This document shows, in pieces, positions 1 through 8,610 of a DNA stretch of 46,565 bases (positions within the stretch are counted from its first letter, which is position 1; each line of letters starts with the position of its first letter). This stretch comes from RGIG426 sp045639905 (lineage in GTDB: Bacteria > Bacillota > Clostridia > Oscillospirales > Acutalibacteraceae): assembly GCA_045639905.1 (NCBI GenBank), contig JAZUDZ010000013.1, positions 1 to 46,565 of the forward strand, read 5' to 3'. Position numbers and translations under genes: made by a program. Below the pieces are notes generated by a model. The model did not search any database, had not been told where the DNA came from, and saw only the letters and a program-made list of their open reading frames with translations.

Positions 1-1
1 C

Positions 2-532
2 ATTGTCGGATGGCTTCATAATTCCAGCCGCGTTTTCAACTGCGTGGTAGGCACGAAAGTGAAAATTACCGGCACATTCTTGACTGTCGGCGGCATTGCC
101 GGGTATGCAACGGAAGGCGATGCAGTTATCGCCAACTGTGCCTCGCTCGGCAGCGTGGCGTTGGGGTCGGGCGGTGATGTAAACAATTCGCATTTCGGCG
201 GCATCGTCGGCTGTGTCGGCAGCATCCACTCGCTGTCGATTTACGGATGTTATTCCGCTTGTACGGTCGGCGGGACCGGAAACCGTGGATTTATCATTGG
301 TTGGATAGATGCAGGCAGTAACGTGAAAACGCAGGAAGTGTACTACACGCCTTGCACCGGTGTGACTTCTACGGTCGGGCACGGCACGCAGGTGACGGCA
401 ACGGCGGGTACGACCAAAACCGGTGCGCTGAAAGCCACCGTTACCGCGCTGAATAAGTTTGTGAAAACGTCGCCGGTGGCGGATGCCACGCTGACGACTT
501 GGAAAGTGGATGGCACGACGATTGTTCCGTAA
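2..532 (+). CDS. GLUG-repeat surface protein, 3' part (start outside window)
   Basis: The reading frame is open from the window edge, so this is the C-terminal 176 residues of a longer protein. It shows Gly-rich segments of the GLUG type (VGGIAGYA, GGIVGCVG, RGFIIGWI) spaced about 40 residues apart and rich in Cys, Asn and Ser. Such repeats form beta-helical or beta-roll parts of secreted surface proteins. The frame stops at TAA (530-532) after WKVDGTTIVP. The same frame continues directly after that stop for 57 residues with a transmembrane segment and a basic tail (see 533-706). An internal GTG at 44 exists but has no ribosome binding site and is not the start. The following gene is also a secreted protein. 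Family call rests on motif appearance only; function (adhesion or substrate binding) is inferred. Confidence 0.6.
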   Translation: MVGWLHNSSRVFNCVVGTKVKITGTFLTVGGIAGYATEGDAVIANCASLGSVALGSGGDVNNSHFGGIVGCVGSIHSLSIYGCYSACTVGGTGNRGFIIGWIDAGSNVKTQEVYYTPCTGVTSTVGHGTQVTATAGTTKTGALKATVTALNKFVKTSPVADATLTTWKVDGTTIVP

Positions 533-706
533 AACTATGTGAATATGTTGTCGCTTACCGCTTCGGTTTTCAGCGAGCAAAGCCGCTCGGCGCTGATCGT
601 CATCGGCGCGGGTGTTCTTGCCGGAATTGTTGCGATTGTGTTGCTGTATCGGCGCAAAAAGAAAAAGGCACCTCCGCCAGCGGGGAGCACGGGGGGGAAA
701 ATTTAA
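533..706 (+). pseudogene. In-frame C-terminal membrane anchor cut off by a TAA stop
   Basis: Directly after the TAA at 530-532 the same frame runs on for 57 codons to a second TAA at 704-706. The translation has a hydrophobic stretch (ALIVIGAGVLAGIVAIVLLY), then RRKKKK and a Pro/Gly-rich end. This is the classic layout of a membrane anchor with cytoplasmic basic residues at the end of a surface protein. The frame, the hydrophobic segment and the positive-inside tail together suggest that it once belonged to, or is still read through from, the upstream GLUG protein. No start codon with a ribosome binding site is apparent, although there is an ATG at 545. Alternatives are a recent nonsense mutation, low-level readthrough or an assembly error. 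Confidence 0.6.
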
Positions 707-778
707 CTTTTTGTTGATTTTTTTGATACACTTCCCATAGGACAGTTCTGCGTAAAAAATGAAAAGGAGAAATGCAGT

Positions 779-3700
779 ATGACAAAACGAATTTTGGCGA
801 TCATCGTATCAGTAACGATGATGATCACTTTCCTGCCGGTGTTCGCGCTGGCGGAGGCGCCTGTCTATTGTTTGGCGGGTTACATCAATGGCGGCTCTTA
901 CGGCATAGAGGAAGATTGGGCGAATCCGGGTGAATACCAATTTGATGCCGATGGTAAGCTCGCCGTGAAATTCAGCGAAGATTCTTACGTAATGATGAAG
1001 ACGGCGGACTGTACGGAGTGGTATTACTTCGACAGTTACGTCATCGCGGCATCCGGTACGCTGAAAAACTATACCACCGGCTCGTCGGAAATGATGTTTG
1101 TGCCGGGAAACGTGGATTTGACATTTACGCTTACCGACAACGGCGACGACACGTTCACCTTGTCCTATGCGGAAGAAAAAACAATCACCATTGCCGATAT
1201 TCTCCCGGCTGATTTCCCAACCGATGATTACGATCCTTGGTACAATTCCGAAAATGATGATGTTTGTTTATATTTAGACGAAGATAGCTCTAAATTGGTT
1301 TTTGACAATACGCCCTTTTCGGATGGTGTCTTAATTTCAAGTGTTCTTTCAGAAGCCGAAAAAGATCCAACTTGGGCAGACACTACGACATGCAGATTGG
1401 TGTATTCTACAGATGACATTGTCGTACAGTTTAACATGACCGGTGATGCCGGTGATGAGTTGGAGAACATTGTTGTAACACACTGTGTTTTTACTGGTGT
1501 TGAAGGAACCTATGGGCCGTCAGAGTGTGAACTCTACGCCATCAACAACGGCGCGCCGGAGGGCGACAAGGAGACGAATCACGGCTATATCACGATTGAC
1601 AAAGAAACCGCCGAAGAGGACGAAACCGTAACGGTCACGGTCAATCCGGCAGATGGCTATAAACTCAAAAGCTTGACGGTGCTGTCGGCGATTTCTTTTG
1701 CTCCGCCCATCTTCCCGACGCAGGATACGCAGGACACGACGAAGTACACCTTCTCTATGCCCGACTATCCCGTCAACGTGACGGCGGCGTTTGAGGAAGT
1801 CTCCGTTTCCGGCGGAAAAACCTTGCCGTATTCTTTCGACTTTGAGACCGATATGACGGCTGAGGGCTGGACGAACATTGACGCCGACGGCGACGGTCAG
1901 GACTGGGTCACCGGAACGAATAAGTATGGCGTTCAAGGGTTTGGCATGGATGAAAGCAACTGCGCCATTTCGCAGTCTTACGATAATGAAAACGGAAGTT
2001 TTGACGCAGACAACTGGCTGTTCTCTCCGGCGCTTGTGATTCCCGAAGGCGGCGCAACGATAAGCTGGTATGAGCAATCGCAGGATCCGGATTACCCGGA
2101 TTCGTATACGGTTTATGTCGGCGAAACGGCTGTGGCTGAAGAATACGATGAGCTCACCAGCCCGAACGGGATGAAGAAGCTTTATGCCGGTACCGCGGCG
2201 TATCCTTGGACACAGTGTTCTGTGGAGCTTTCCGCAGAAGAGTACGGCGGAAAGACCGTATATATCGCGTTCCGGCATAAATCTTTCGACTGTTATTTCC
2301 TGGATATCGACAACTTTGCGGCAGAAGAAAAATCTGTGTCTCACACCCACACCTTCACCTATGCGGCGGATGGCGGCGTGCTTACCGCGACCTGCGAGGA
2401 GGGCTGCGACGACGGGTTTGACGAAAATCCGCTCACCCTTACGCTGACCGCGCCGGAAAACCTTGCCTATGACGGGAACGCCAAAGCGTTCACCTTTGCG
2501 GCCGGCGAAGCGGATGCGTGGACGGGCGCGGGACTGGAACTGCCGGACATCGTCTATTGTATCAAACAAAGCGGGCAGTCCGAGTATCTGCCGTTGTTTG
2601 GAACGCTGAAATTTGCGCGCAACTATATGGCGCAAATCACCGTGGACGGAAAAACCGCACAGACGGAATTTGCCATTACCAAAGGGACGCCGTATATCAA
2701 GTACCAACCTGAGCCGACCGATATCGACTATGGCGAGCCGCTTGCGGACAGCACCCTTTTCGGCGTTTACGTTCAGGTTTCGAGCACCGACAGCACGCAG
2801 GTCGGCGGCCTCTTTGAGTGGACCGAGCCGGATACCGTGCCCGGTGTGGCGGACAGCAACGTTACCTTGTACAGCGTGACCTTTACGCCTGCGGACGAGC
2901 AGAACTTTATGGCTGTGACTTGTCAGGTGACGATTACCGTGACCCACACGCACGCTCCTGTTCTTGTGAACGGTCAGGCGGCGACCGAAAGCGCGGCCGG
3001 CTTCAAGGATTACTACGAATGTGCCTGCGGCGCGTATTATGAGGATGCTGCCGGCGAAATCCCGATTGAAAACCTCGATGTGTGGAAAGCCGAGGGCGGC
3101 AACGGCTATATCGCGCCGGTGACGCCGATTGAGTCGACCTATACGGTGACCTATTATAACGGCGATCCGGTCGAGCAGGGCCCCGACACCTACGAGGAAA
3201 AAGCCGACGGTATCCACGTGTATACGTTCGACTTGGTCTTTACCGGTACGACCGACAAAGACCTGATTATGGAATCCGCCTGCGACGAGATTTATCTTGA
3301 AGAGATGAACGTCGGCAACCTGTTCTCGAACGAAAGCAAAAATTCGGTCATCGTGCATATGACCGACTCCACGATCGAGGGCGATTTCCGCACGACCAAA
3401 GGCGAAGGGGAGATGTATCCCTGCGTCCACGTGGACGGCAACAACGCCATTAAGGGCGATGTGGTTTCCGACACCACCTTTACGGTCTACGGCGAAGCCG
3501 GTGCGACCTTGCAGGTGGTGAGCGTGACTACAGAGGACTATCTTATTCTTCAAAACGTTCGTCTGGAAAACGTGAAAGAGGACTACGTGTTCGGTGAAAG
3601 CACGACGCTGACTCCGAAAGACGCGTCCCTGCCGATTACCATTACCGTGAAAGCGGACGTTACCTTTGAGGACGAAGAGACGTTCATCATCAACAACGGC

Positions 3701-4648
3701 AAGCCGTTTGCGTTTGGCGAGGACCTCGAAATCGGCACGCCTACCGTGTTCGACGAAAACGGCAAGGAGTTCGATCCGCAACCGGCACTGGATATTTTCT
3801 ACTACTTGGTGGAGGATGAATACTCCTTCGTGCAGGTGGACGGCGTTCCCACCGAGGAGGGTGACTATTGCATCGCGTTCTTCGTGTCGGAGGACAATCC
3901 CGACTACTGCGGTGCCGGTTCGTATTACTTCTCGATCGGCCACAACATCCAAAAAGTGACCGGCAAGCCGGCAACCACGACCGAGGCCGGCTACAAAGAC
4001 TACTATGTCTGCGAGGGCTGCGACACCTATTATGAGGATGAAGCAGGCGAGACCCCGATTGACGATCTTGACGCGTGGAAAGCCGAGGGGGGCGCCGGAT
4101 ATATCGCGCCGATCGAACCGACCGAAACGACGGTGGATCTGCGTATCGGTGGCAAAGAGTTTATCGGCGTGAAGGGCGGCGTGACCTTAGAGGTGGAGTC
4201 GCTCGACGACTTGCAGGATATCACCGTTCTTGCCCAAAACGGCGTGGACGTTGAGGGAATGTCGGAAGACTGGTCGATGTCTACAAAATTCCTCGACAGC
4301 GAGGGCCGCGGTGTGCTCGAGGTGCAGGTGTTCGAGGAGGGCGATGATTACGTTACCTTTAATCTGCAATCCCATTACGCGGACTGCCCGGGTGCGAACG
4401 TGGAAGATTTCCAGATTATGATGATTACCGCGAAACTGCCGGCTGTCGAAAAGCTGCTCGGCGATGCGAACGATGACGGTACTGTGGATATGAAAGATGT
4501 ATTGACAATTCGTAAGCAACTTGCGGGAATGGCAGTTTCCTGTAATATGCAAAACGCGGATTGTAACGGTGACAACGCCGTGGATATGAAAGACGTGCTA
4601 ATGCTGCGTAAGTACCTCGCGGGACTTGTTGAAACCTTAGGCGCATAA
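779..4648 (+). CDS. Large secreted multidomain protein with C-terminal type I dockerin
   Basis: 1289 aa. Signal peptide at residues 1-25 (MTKRILAIIV... ending FALA). Residues about 260-345 look like a bacterial repeat or Ig-like fold (VTVTVNPADGYKLKSLTV). Residues about 348-517 resemble a cleaved-adhesin/choice-of-anchor J domain (SFDFETDMTAEGWTNIDADG, DNWLFSP, ISWYE). Two related Cys-containing repeats of about 50 aa follow (GFKDYYECACGAYYEDAAGE and GYKDYYVCEGCDTYYEDEAG), each ending DxWKAEGGxGYIAP. Residues about 1224-1285 are a dockerin with two Ca-binding repeats (GDANDDGTVDMKDVLTIRK, DCNGDNAVDMKDVLMLRK). Start ATG 779 follows AAGGAG at 764-769. A strong terminator follows. Probably exported and attached through a cohesin that is not in the window. 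No catalytic domain is recognised. The stretch 1240-1520 is more AT-rich than the rest of the gene. Confidence 0.85.
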   Translation: MTKRILAIIVSVTMMITFLPVFALAEAPVYCLAGYINGGSYGIEEDWANPGEYQFDADGKLAVKFSEDSYVMMKTADCTEWYYFDSYVIAASGTLKNYTTGSSEMMFVPGNVDLTFTLTDNGDDTFTLSYAEEKTITIADILPADFPTDDYDPWYNSENDDVCLYLDEDSSKLVFDNTPFSDGVLISSVLSEAEKDPTWADTTTCRLVYSTDDIVVQFNMTGDAGDELENIVVTHCVFTGVEGTYGPSECELYAINNGAPEGDKETNHGYITIDKETAEEDETVTVTVNPADGYKLKSLTVLSAISFAPPIFPTQDTQDTTKYTFSMPDYPVNVTAAFEEVSVSGGKTLPYSFDFETDMTAEGWTNIDADGDGQDWVTGTNKYGVQGFGMDESNCAISQSYDNENGSFDADNWLFSPALVIPEGGATISWYEQSQDPDYPDSYTVYVGETAVAEEYDELTSPNGMKKLYAGTAAYPWTQCSVELSAEEYGGKTVYIAFRHKSFDCYFLDIDNFAAEEKSVSHTHTFTYAADGGVLTATCEEGCDDGFDENPLTLTLTAPENLAYDGNAKAFTFAAGEADAWTGAGLELPDIVYCIKQSGQSEYLPLFGTLKFARNYMAQITVDGKTAQTEFAITKGTPYIKYQPEPTDIDYGEPLADSTLFGVYVQVSSTDSTQVGGLFEWTEPDTVPGVADSNVTLYSVTFTPADEQNFMAVTCQVTITVTHTHAPVLVNGQAATESAAGFKDYYECACGAYYEDAAGEIPIENLDVWKAEGGNGYIAPVTPIESTYTVTYYNGDPVEQGPDTYEEKADGIHVYTFDLVFTGTTDKDLIMESACDEIYLEEMNVGNLFSNESKNSVIVHMTDSTIEGDFRTTKGEGEMYPCVHVDGNNAIKGDVVSDTTFTVYGEAGATLQVVSVTTEDYLILQNVRLENVKEDYVFGESTTLTPKDASLPITITVKADVTFEDEETFIINNGKPFAFGEDLEIGTPTVFDENGKEFDPQPALDIFYYLVEDEYSFVQVDGVPTEEGDYCIAFFVSEDNPDYCGAGSYYFSIGHNIQKVTGKPATTTEAGYKDYYVCEGCDTYYEDEAGETPIDDLDAWKAEGGAGYIAPIEPTETTVDLRIGGKEFIGVKGGVTLEVESLDDLQDITVLAQNGVDVEGMSEDWSMSTKFLDSEGRGVLEVQVFEEGDDYVTFNLQSHYADCPGANVEDFQIMMITAKLPAVEKLLGDANDDGTVDMKDVLTIRKQLAGMAVSCNMQNADCNGDNAVDMKDVLMLRKYLAGLVETLGA

Positions 4649-4656
4649 GAGTACAC

Positions 4657-4690
4657 AAAAACCCGCAGGGCTCTCCCCTGCGGGTTTTTC
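4657..4690 (+). terminator. Intrinsic terminator of the 1289-aa dockerin gene
   Basis: A perfect 10-bp stem (ACCCGCAGGG, 4661-4670, with CCCTGCGGGT, 4676-4685) around a 5-nt loop, followed by a T run. It lies just after the stop codon at 4648. Confidence 0.93.
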
Positions 4691-4719
4691 TTTACCTTTC
4701 CGTTTTTGTATGCTATATT
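4691..4719 (+). promoter_or_regulatory. Probable sigma-A promoter of the 938-aa repeat protein
   Basis: TTTACC (4691-4696), 17-nt spacer, TATATT (4714-4719). It is placed between the preceding terminator and the ribosome binding site at 4762-4767. Confidence 0.5.
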
Positions 4720-4775
4720 AAAACTAACAAAGTTCCACCCCCCGAACACAAAATGCGTTTTAGGAGGAATGTTTT

Positions 4776-7592
4776 ATGAAAAAAACGTTCGTAACCCGCT
4801 TGCTCGCCTTTCTTGTTTGCGTGGCGATGCTTGCGACCGTTACGCCGATTTTCGCGGCGGCGGAAACAACAATTACCGAAATCACCATCACCGATGCCGA
4901 TGTGACCCCGTATATCGGCGAAAAAGCGGGCGATTGGCTCGATTACACTCTGCCGGAAAACTGCCACTTTACGGTGGCTGAACATTATTGGTACAACGAG
5001 ACTGTGGTAAGTGATATGAAAGCGGACGAAGTGTTTGCGGCAGGATCAAAATACGACATTTGCTGGCGTTGTGAGGCGGAAAGCGGCTATACGTTTTCCG
5101 ATGAGGCGGCGGTGACCCTTAACGGCTCGACCGCTCTGCTTGATGACTCTTTCACAAAAGTGTACGGCGACCCAACGGTGTTTTTAGTGTGGACGAAGTC
5201 GACCGAAGCGGTGGAAAAACCCGCCGCGAACGTCATCGACAAAATCACCATCACCGATGCCGATGTGACCCCGTATATCGGCGAAAAAGCGGGCGATTGG
5301 CTCGATTACACTCTGCCGGAAAACTGCCACTTTACGATGCAAGAACATTATTGGTACAACGAGACCGTGGGACGCAGTATGACATCGGGAGATGTTTTTG
5401 CGGCGGGCTTGGAATACGACCTCTGCTGTATTTTCAAAGCGGACAGCGGTTATACGTTTTCCGATGAGGCGGCGGTGACCCTTAACGGCTCGACCGCTCT
5501 GCTTGACCACTATAATACAAGTGTGGCCACCGGCGACCCCACGCTGTTTGTCGTGTGGACGAAGCCGACCGAAGCGGTGGAAAAACCCGCGAACGTTATC
5601 GACAAAATCGAAATCACCGACGTGGATTTACTGCCGATTATCGGTGAAAAAACGAATGACCATATCGACTATACTTTCTCGGAAAACTGCCACTTTACGG
5701 CAGAGGAACACGGTTGGTACGATAAGACGGATAGAGTGTGGGTAGACGGCGCTGACGACACCTTTGTGGCGGGTCACATCTACCAAATGGGCTGGTGGCT
5801 GGATGCCGACGAGGGCTATACCTTTGCGGAAGACCCCACCATCACCATTAACGGCGGAGAAAACATCAACTGGGGAGACACGTATATCGACGAAGCAAAC
5901 TCCATGCGCTTTTTTGTGTGGACAAAGTCGACCGAAGCGGTGGAGCTGACCGTTATCGACAAAATCGAAATCAACGGTTTCTGTGATGCGGTTGTCGGCG
6001 GCAAAGCGAGCAACTTTATTCGCCTCACGCTTCCCGAGGATGCGCCGTATCATTTTGATGGCGATCCGTGGTGGGTTGAAGATGCCGAAAATAAGGCATT
6101 GTCCTCCGGCGACATATTTGAAGCGGGCAAAGAATATACGCTTGGTGGTTGGCTTGTTGCCGATGAGGGATACGTTTTTGCCGAAGCCCCCGAAGTGCTC
6201 TTTAACGGCGGCGAGTATCCTGTTGATGAATCCTGGACAGAAAGAGATGACACCGACGAGGGCATTTTCTACGTTTGGAGCGAACCGAAAGAAGCGGTCG
6301 CGCCGACCGTCATCGACAAAATCGAAATCAACGGTTTCTGTGACCCGGTTGTCGGCGGGAAAGCGGGCAACTTTATTCACCTCACGCTTCCCGAGGATGC
6401 GCCGTATCATATCAAAGAGGATAGTCCGTCTTGGGAACATAGCAACAATGGCGCATTCTTGAAGGACGACGATGTGTTCGAAGCGGGGAAATCCTATACG
6501 CTCGGCTGCACGCTGATTGCCGACGCGGGATATATCTTCGCCGAGGATGCCGAAGTTCTCCTTAACGGCGGCGACGTTGGTGTGGATGAAAAATTCACAA
6601 CAATAGTCGTCGACGATGCGGGCATTTTCTACGTTTGGAGCGAACCGAGAGAAGCGGTGGAGCCGATTGTGATTGACAAAATCGAAATTGACGATGCGGA
6701 TGTAACCCCGTATATCGGCGGAAAAGCCAATGAGTATATCGACTATACGTTCTCGGGCGACTGCCACTTTACAACGGCAAGGCACGGTTGGTACGATAAG
6801 ACCGAAGACATTTGGCTAGACGGCGCAAACGACACCTTTGTGGCGGGTCACGTCTACGAAGTGGGTTGGTGGCTGGATGCGGACAACGGCTATACTTTCT
6901 CGAAGGATCCCACCATCACCATCAACGGCGAGGAAAATATCGACTGGGAAGTAACCTATATCGGCGGCTCCGATGCCTCGCGCTTTTATGTGTGGACGGT
7001 GCCGACCGAAGCGGTGGAAAAACCCGCGACCGTTATCGACAAAATCGAAATCAACGGTTTCTGTGACCCGGTTGCCGGAGGCAAAGCGAGCGACTATACA
7101 AACCTCACCGTCCCCGGTGGCGTGCCCTATCGCATCGGCGATGGCAGTCTGTATTGGCATAACGATACCGATGACGTGGATGTGCTTTCCACCGACATGT
7201 TTGAAAAGGGGAAATCCTATTCGCTCCGCGGTATGTTGGTGGTCGACGAGGGATATGTTTTTGCCGACAAGCCCCTCGTTCTCTTGAACGGCGGCGATTT
7301 TGCTGTGGGTGAAGACTATACACACACCGATGTCTTCGATGCGCACTGGTTCTATTTCGGTGGCGAATCGAAAGAAGCGGTGGAGCCGACCGAAAAACTG
7401 CTCGGCGACACGAACGACGACGGCGCGGTCAATATGAAAGACGTGCTGACGCTGCGCAAGATGCTGGCGAGCATCGAAGTGGCCTACAATGCCGCCAATT
7501 CCGATGTGAACGAAGACGGCGATGTGAACATGAAGGATGTGCTGATGCTGCGCAAGTATCTCGCAGGGCTGATTACGGAATTAGGCGCGTAA
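4776..7592 (+). CDS. Secreted seven-repeat protein with C-terminal dockerin
   Basis: 938 aa. Signal peptide MKKTFVTRLLAFLVCVAM...FAAAE. After it come seven tandem repeats of 119-121 aa, starting near residues 33, 153, 274, 393, 512, 632 and 753. Each opens with a version of VIDKIEI and closes with a WT/S-x-x-T/KEAVE signature. Two subtypes are seen: A (TDADVTPYIGEKA, repeats 1, 2, 3, 6) and B (NGFCDPVVGGKA, repeats 4, 5, 7). The repeats end at a type I dockerin at about residues 875-935 (GDTNDDGAVNMKDVLTLRK, DVNEDGDVNMKDVLMLRK). Start ATG 4776 follows AGGAGG (4762-4767). The repeat family is not one I can name. Shape suggests a chain of beta-sandwich modules acting as a spacer or binder. The gene's own terminator was split by the IS that follows. 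Confidence 0.85.
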   Translation: MKKTFVTRLLAFLVCVAMLATVTPIFAAAETTITEITITDADVTPYIGEKAGDWLDYTLPENCHFTVAEHYWYNETVVSDMKADEVFAAGSKYDICWRCEAESGYTFSDEAAVTLNGSTALLDDSFTKVYGDPTVFLVWTKSTEAVEKPAANVIDKITITDADVTPYIGEKAGDWLDYTLPENCHFTMQEHYWYNETVGRSMTSGDVFAAGLEYDLCCIFKADSGYTFSDEAAVTLNGSTALLDHYNTSVATGDPTLFVVWTKPTEAVEKPANVIDKIEITDVDLLPIIGEKTNDHIDYTFSENCHFTAEEHGWYDKTDRVWVDGADDTFVAGHIYQMGWWLDADEGYTFAEDPTITINGGENINWGDTYIDEANSMRFFVWTKSTEAVELTVIDKIEINGFCDAVVGGKASNFIRLTLPEDAPYHFDGDPWWVEDAENKALSSGDIFEAGKEYTLGGWLVADEGYVFAEAPEVLFNGGEYPVDESWTERDDTDEGIFYVWSEPKEAVAPTVIDKIEINGFCDPVVGGKAGNFIHLTLPEDAPYHIKEDSPSWEHSNNGAFLKDDDVFEAGKSYTLGCTLIADAGYIFAEDAEVLLNGGDVGVDEKFTTIVVDDAGIFYVWSEPREAVEPIVIDKIEIDDADVTPYIGGKANEYIDYTFSGDCHFTTARHGWYDKTEDIWLDGANDTFVAGHVYEVGWWLDADNGYTFSKDPTITINGEENIDWEVTYIGGSDASRFYVWTVPTEAVEKPATVIDKIEINGFCDPVAGGKASDYTNLTVPGGVPYRIGDGSLYWHNDTDDVDVLSTDMFEKGKSYSLRGMLVVDEGYVFADKPLVLLNGGDFAVGEDYTHTDVFDAHWFYFGGESKEAVEPTEKLLGDTNDDGAVNMKDVLTLRKMLASIEVAYNAANSDVNEDGDVNMKDVLMLRKYLAGLITELGA
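4881..5508 (+). repeat. Near-identical DNA repeat units 1 and 2 (363-bp period)
   Basis: Bases 4881-4973 are identical to 5244-5336, and the stretch beginning at 5091 (ACGTTTTCCGATGAGG...) recurs at 5454, both at an offset of exactly 363 bp. The intervening 117 bp of the two units differ at many positions, so conserved flanks surround a diverged core. Confidence 0.85.
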
Positions 7593-7607
7593 TTGTCCAA
7601 CAATTAA

Positions 7608-7617
7608 AGCGGCGGGG
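7608..7617 (+). terminator. Left arm of terminator split by IS insertion
   Basis: AGCGGCGGGG here is the exact reverse complement of CCCCGCCGCT at 9215-9224, which is followed by GTTTTTG. Removing the IS (7621-9208) and one AAG copy restores a 10-bp stem with loop AAGTTT and a T run, 15 nt after the stop of the 938-aa dockerin gene. Confidence 0.85.
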
Positions 7618-7620
7618 AAG

Positions 7621-7660
7621 TGATGCGCCCCCTGTCAAGTAGACAGACGAAAAAACAAAA
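7621..7660 (+). repeat. Left terminal inverted repeat of the IS
   Basis: Begins TGATGCGCCC and contains TGTCAA (7633-7638), which read outward is a perfect -35 box TTGACA. Confidence 0.85.
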
Positions 7661-7682
7661 AACTTTATTGAAAGATCATAGA

Positions 7683-7717
7683 TTCCACCCCTGCTGCGTA
7701 GCAGGGGTGGAATTTTT
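7683..7717 (+). terminator. Strong terminator hairpin inside the IS, facing incoming transcription
   Basis: A perfect 13-bp stem (TTCCACCCCTGCT, 7683-7695, with AGCAGGGGTGGAA, 7700-7712), loop GCGT, then TTTTT on the plus strand. The T run follows only in the plus direction, so it would stop transcripts arriving from the dockerin gene. On the minus strand it lies just after orfB but without a U tract. Confidence 0.85.
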
Positions 7718-7720
7718 CTT

Positions 7721-8605
7721 TCACGCAGCGAAAGCTGCATGAAATTCCATCGGTGTCATGCAATGCAATTTGAATTGGTATCTCTTTGTGTTGTAGAAAC
7801 GGATATAGTTTTCAATTGCATAAACCAAATCTTCTCGGTCTGTAAACTTTCTCAGATAATACATTTCGGATTTTAAAATACCCCAATATCCTTCCATCGG
7901 GCCGTTATCAATACATCTGCCGACTCTCGACATACTCTGCCGCATACCAGCATCCATCAGTTTTTGGTGAAATGTTTTGCTTGTGTACTGAAAACCTCTG
8001 TCGCTGTGAAACAGCGGATGTGCATCGGGGTTAAGCGCAACCGCTTCATCAAAGGTCTTGAATACAAGTTCGTTGTTGTTACTGTCTCCGATCTTGTACG
8101 CCACGATTCGTCTGTCATAAAGGTCGAGAATGGCACTCAAATAGATTTTCTTTATCTCTGCTCCGACATAGTACTTGAATTCCGTTACATCTGTCAGCCA
8201 CTTTTCATTTGGTGCATCCGCAGTAAATTTACGGTTCAACACATTCTCTGCAGTTACTTCCGGAGTGGATTTAATGTAATTGTATTTCGCTTTTCTGCAC
8301 ACTGATTTCAAGTGCAGGATCTGCATAAGTCGGCGTATCCGCTTTTTGTTGAATTGTGTTTTCTTCTCTCTATTGATCGTTATTGTCATCTGCCGATAAC
8401 CGAGAATACCATCCTGATCTTCATAATATTCCTTGATCCATTCGACAAGTTGTTCGTTTACAATCTGATTTTGGCTCGGTGTCCGTTTCATCCATTTGTA
8501 ATATCCTGAACGAGATATATGTAGTTTCGAACACAGCTTTTCAATCGGATATTTTTCTGTTTTGTTCAAGTATTGAACTGCAATATACTCATCTTCTTGC
8601 CGCAC
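7721..8605 (-). CDS. IS3-family transposase OrfB (DDE integrase domain)
   Basis: 294 aa from a GTG start. The N-terminus is an HTH_21-like region (LCSKLHISRSGYYKWMKR, GYRQMTITINR, IRRLMQILHLKSVCRK). The rve integrase core follows: first Asp in WLTDVTEFKY, second Asp in HSDRGFQYTS, Glu in the GPMEGYWGILKSEMYY segment, giving the DDE triad that carries out strand transfer. Length is normal for IS150-type OrfB. Its frame is -1 relative to orfA and is open upstream as far as an A7 run in the end of orfA, so the working transposase is probably an OrfAB fusion made by -1 frameshifting. It starts 6 nt after the orfA stop; stand-alone translation from GTG is also possible. Confidence 0.93.
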   Translation of the reverse strand: MRQEDEYIAVQYLNKTEKYPIEKLCSKLHISRSGYYKWMKRTPSQNQIVNEQLVEWIKEYYEDQDGILGYRQMTITINREKKTQFNKKRIRRLMQILHLKSVCRKAKYNYIKSTPEVTAENVLNRKFTADAPNEKWLTDVTEFKYYVGAEIKKIYLSAILDLYDRRIVAYKIGDSNNNELVFKTFDEAVALNPDAHPLFHSDRGFQYTSKTFHQKLMDAGMRQSMSRVGRCIDNGPMEGYWGILKSEMYYLRKFTDREDLVYAIENYIRFYNTKRYQFKLHCMTPMEFHAAFAA

Positions 8606-8610
8606 CCCGC

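Noticed and set aside
1520..3952. 810-codon open frame on the minus strand
   Set aside because: Lies antisense to the dockerin gene 779-4648, has a His/Arg-rich shadow composition with no domain and no ribosome binding site; GC-rich coding strands often leave such open antisense frames.
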